Shown here: piece by piece, positions 5,053 to 5,528 of the stretch
Layout: each line of letters begins with the position of its first letter
Position numbering within the stretch: position 1 is the stretch's first letter
Assembly (NCBI GenBank): GCA_005772945.1
Contig: SXIE01000137.1
Location: 1 to 5,528, forward strand
DNA length: 5,528 nt
Source: Pseudomonadota bacterium
GTDB taxonomy: Bacteria; Myxococcota; UBA9042; PHBI01
Direction of reading: 5' to 3'
The notes under the pieces: generated by a model
Seen by the model: the letters and a program-made list of their open reading frames with translations, nothing else
Database searches by the model: none
Told to the model about the DNA's origin: nothing
Translations under genes and position numbers: made by a program

Positions 5053-5528
5053 CGCCGCACCTCGGGGTCGCACGCGTCGACGTGGTGCCCGAGGACGAGC
5101 GCGCGCTGCGCGTCGACGTGGGCGAGCCAGCGTCCGGTGACGTCCTCGGGCGCCCGATGCGCGCGCAGCGTCTCGAGCAGGATCTGGCGGCGGCGCATGA
5201 AGTGCCCGCCCGAGATCGGGCTGGCGCGATGCGCCTCGCCCAGCGGGCGGCCGTCGTAGCTATCGGGCCCGCCGAGGTGCGCGGCGGCGTAGCGGAACTC
5301 CAGCTCGCGGATCCGTGCCTTGGGCGCCGCCGCGAAGAGGAAGCCGATCATCCCGTCGGCGAAGACCTGCGCCATGAAGTCGTCGATGATGGCGCGTAGA
5401 CCGGCGGCGCCGCCGAGGCGCGCGAAGTCGGTTTCGACGGGCTGGACGGGCTCGACGGGCTCGACGGGCGAAGCAGGCGCCGCGGGTGCGGCCGGCCCGG
5501 CGTCGTCAGGCGCGTCGCCACCGAGACG
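5049..5528 (-). CDS. Truncated haemoglobin, group I-like (5' end outside window)
   Basis: The frame is open from the right edge, giving 159 visible residues (numbered from the edge). The start is not in the window; an internal ATG at 5375 would delete the first globin helices, so it is not the true start. Residues 1-33 are a Pro/Ala-rich extension with four PV[EQ] repeats (21-32). Residues 35-122 align by eye with group I 2/2 globins such as Mycobacterium tuberculosis GlbN: FARLGG, IIDDF, a phenylalanine at the CD1 position (F65), LGGPxxYxGR (85-94), and EAHRASPI with the likely haem-ligating proximal histidine H100. The position of the usual Tyr B10, after DDF, is Met (M52). The family binds haem and small ligands (O2, NO, CO) in the cytoplasm. 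The C-terminus overlaps the next gene by ATGA. I am confident of the fold but not of the ligand chemistry. Confidence -1.
   Translation of the reverse strand, partial: RLGGDAPDDAGPAAPAAPASPVEPVEPVQPVETDFARLGGAAGLRAIIDDFMAQVFADGMIGFLFAAAPKARIRELEFRYAAAHLGGPDSYDGRPLGEAHRASPISGGHFMRRRQILLETLRAHRAPEDVTGRWLAHVDAQRALVLGHHVDACDPEVRR
5060..5063 (-). promoter_or_regulatory. Ribosome binding site of the 186-residue protein gene
   Basis: GAGG on the minus strand lies inside the last codons of the globin gene, 7 nt before the ATG at 5052. Together with the ATGA overlap it indicates translational coupling or reinitiation. Confidence -1.
5433..5468 (-). repeat. Four 9-bp tandem repeats encoding PV(E/Q)
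   Basis: Four consecutive 9-bp units are read on the plus strand as ttcgacggg, ctggacggg, ctcgacggg and ctcgacggg. On the coding strand they give Pro-Val-Glu/Gln four times in the N-terminal extension of the globin. The copies are nearly identical and in frame, so unit number could change without breaking the gene. Confidence -1.

Noticed and set aside
5053..5073. Upstream ATG at 5073 as start of the 186-residue protein
   Set aside because: The ATG at 5052 has GAGG 7 nt upstream and the ATGA overlap with the globin stop. The earlier start would lengthen the overlap without a ribosome site of comparable quality.
4750..5399. Plus-strand open frames opposite the globin and helical protein genes
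   Set aside because: They are Arg/Ala-rich shadow frames. The minus strand has a recognisable globin and a coupled downstream gene.

Overview
The window is very GC-rich, densely coding DNA with long spurious open frames on both strands. Its Cys-rich secreted lipoproteins with MopE-type metal-binding motifs, vWA domains and beta-helix repeats suggest a myxobacterium-like member of Myxococcota (formerly Deltaproteobacteria). This assignment is an inference from protein style and composition; there is no marker gene in the window.

Layout: (1) Positions 1-2550, minus strand: the first 850 codons of a large lipoprotein, cut by the left edge. It has a lipobox, EGF-like Cys-rich modules, a ~185-residue module present twice in tandem with MopE-type motifs, then a DUF1565/pectin-lyase-like beta-helix with collagen-like Gly-X-Y inserts. 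(2) Positions 2551-2583: a 33-bp divergent gap holding both ribosome binding sites. (3) Positions 2584-4488, plus strand: a complete 634-residue lipoprotein with an acidic linker, two MopE-type motifs, a vWA domain with an intact MIDAS and a Cys-containing C-terminal domain. (4) After a 3-bp convergent gap, positions 4492-5052, minus strand: a 186-residue helical protein I do not recognise. It is joined by an ATGA overlap to (5) positions 5049-5528, minus strand: a group I-like truncated haemoglobin whose N-terminus is cut by the right edge.

Working together: the two divergent lipoproteins share a recognisable module (GW-C, MopE motif, GVY, CGxCG), so they probably arose partly from common building blocks and may act together at the cell surface as adhesion or metal-dependent scaffold proteins. 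The globin and the 186-residue protein are probably translationally coupled and cytoplasmic, forming a separate unit transcribed toward the lipoprotein genes. I see no RNA gene, CRISPR array, insertion sequence or convincing promoter or terminator. There is no non-coding stretch longer than 33 bp.
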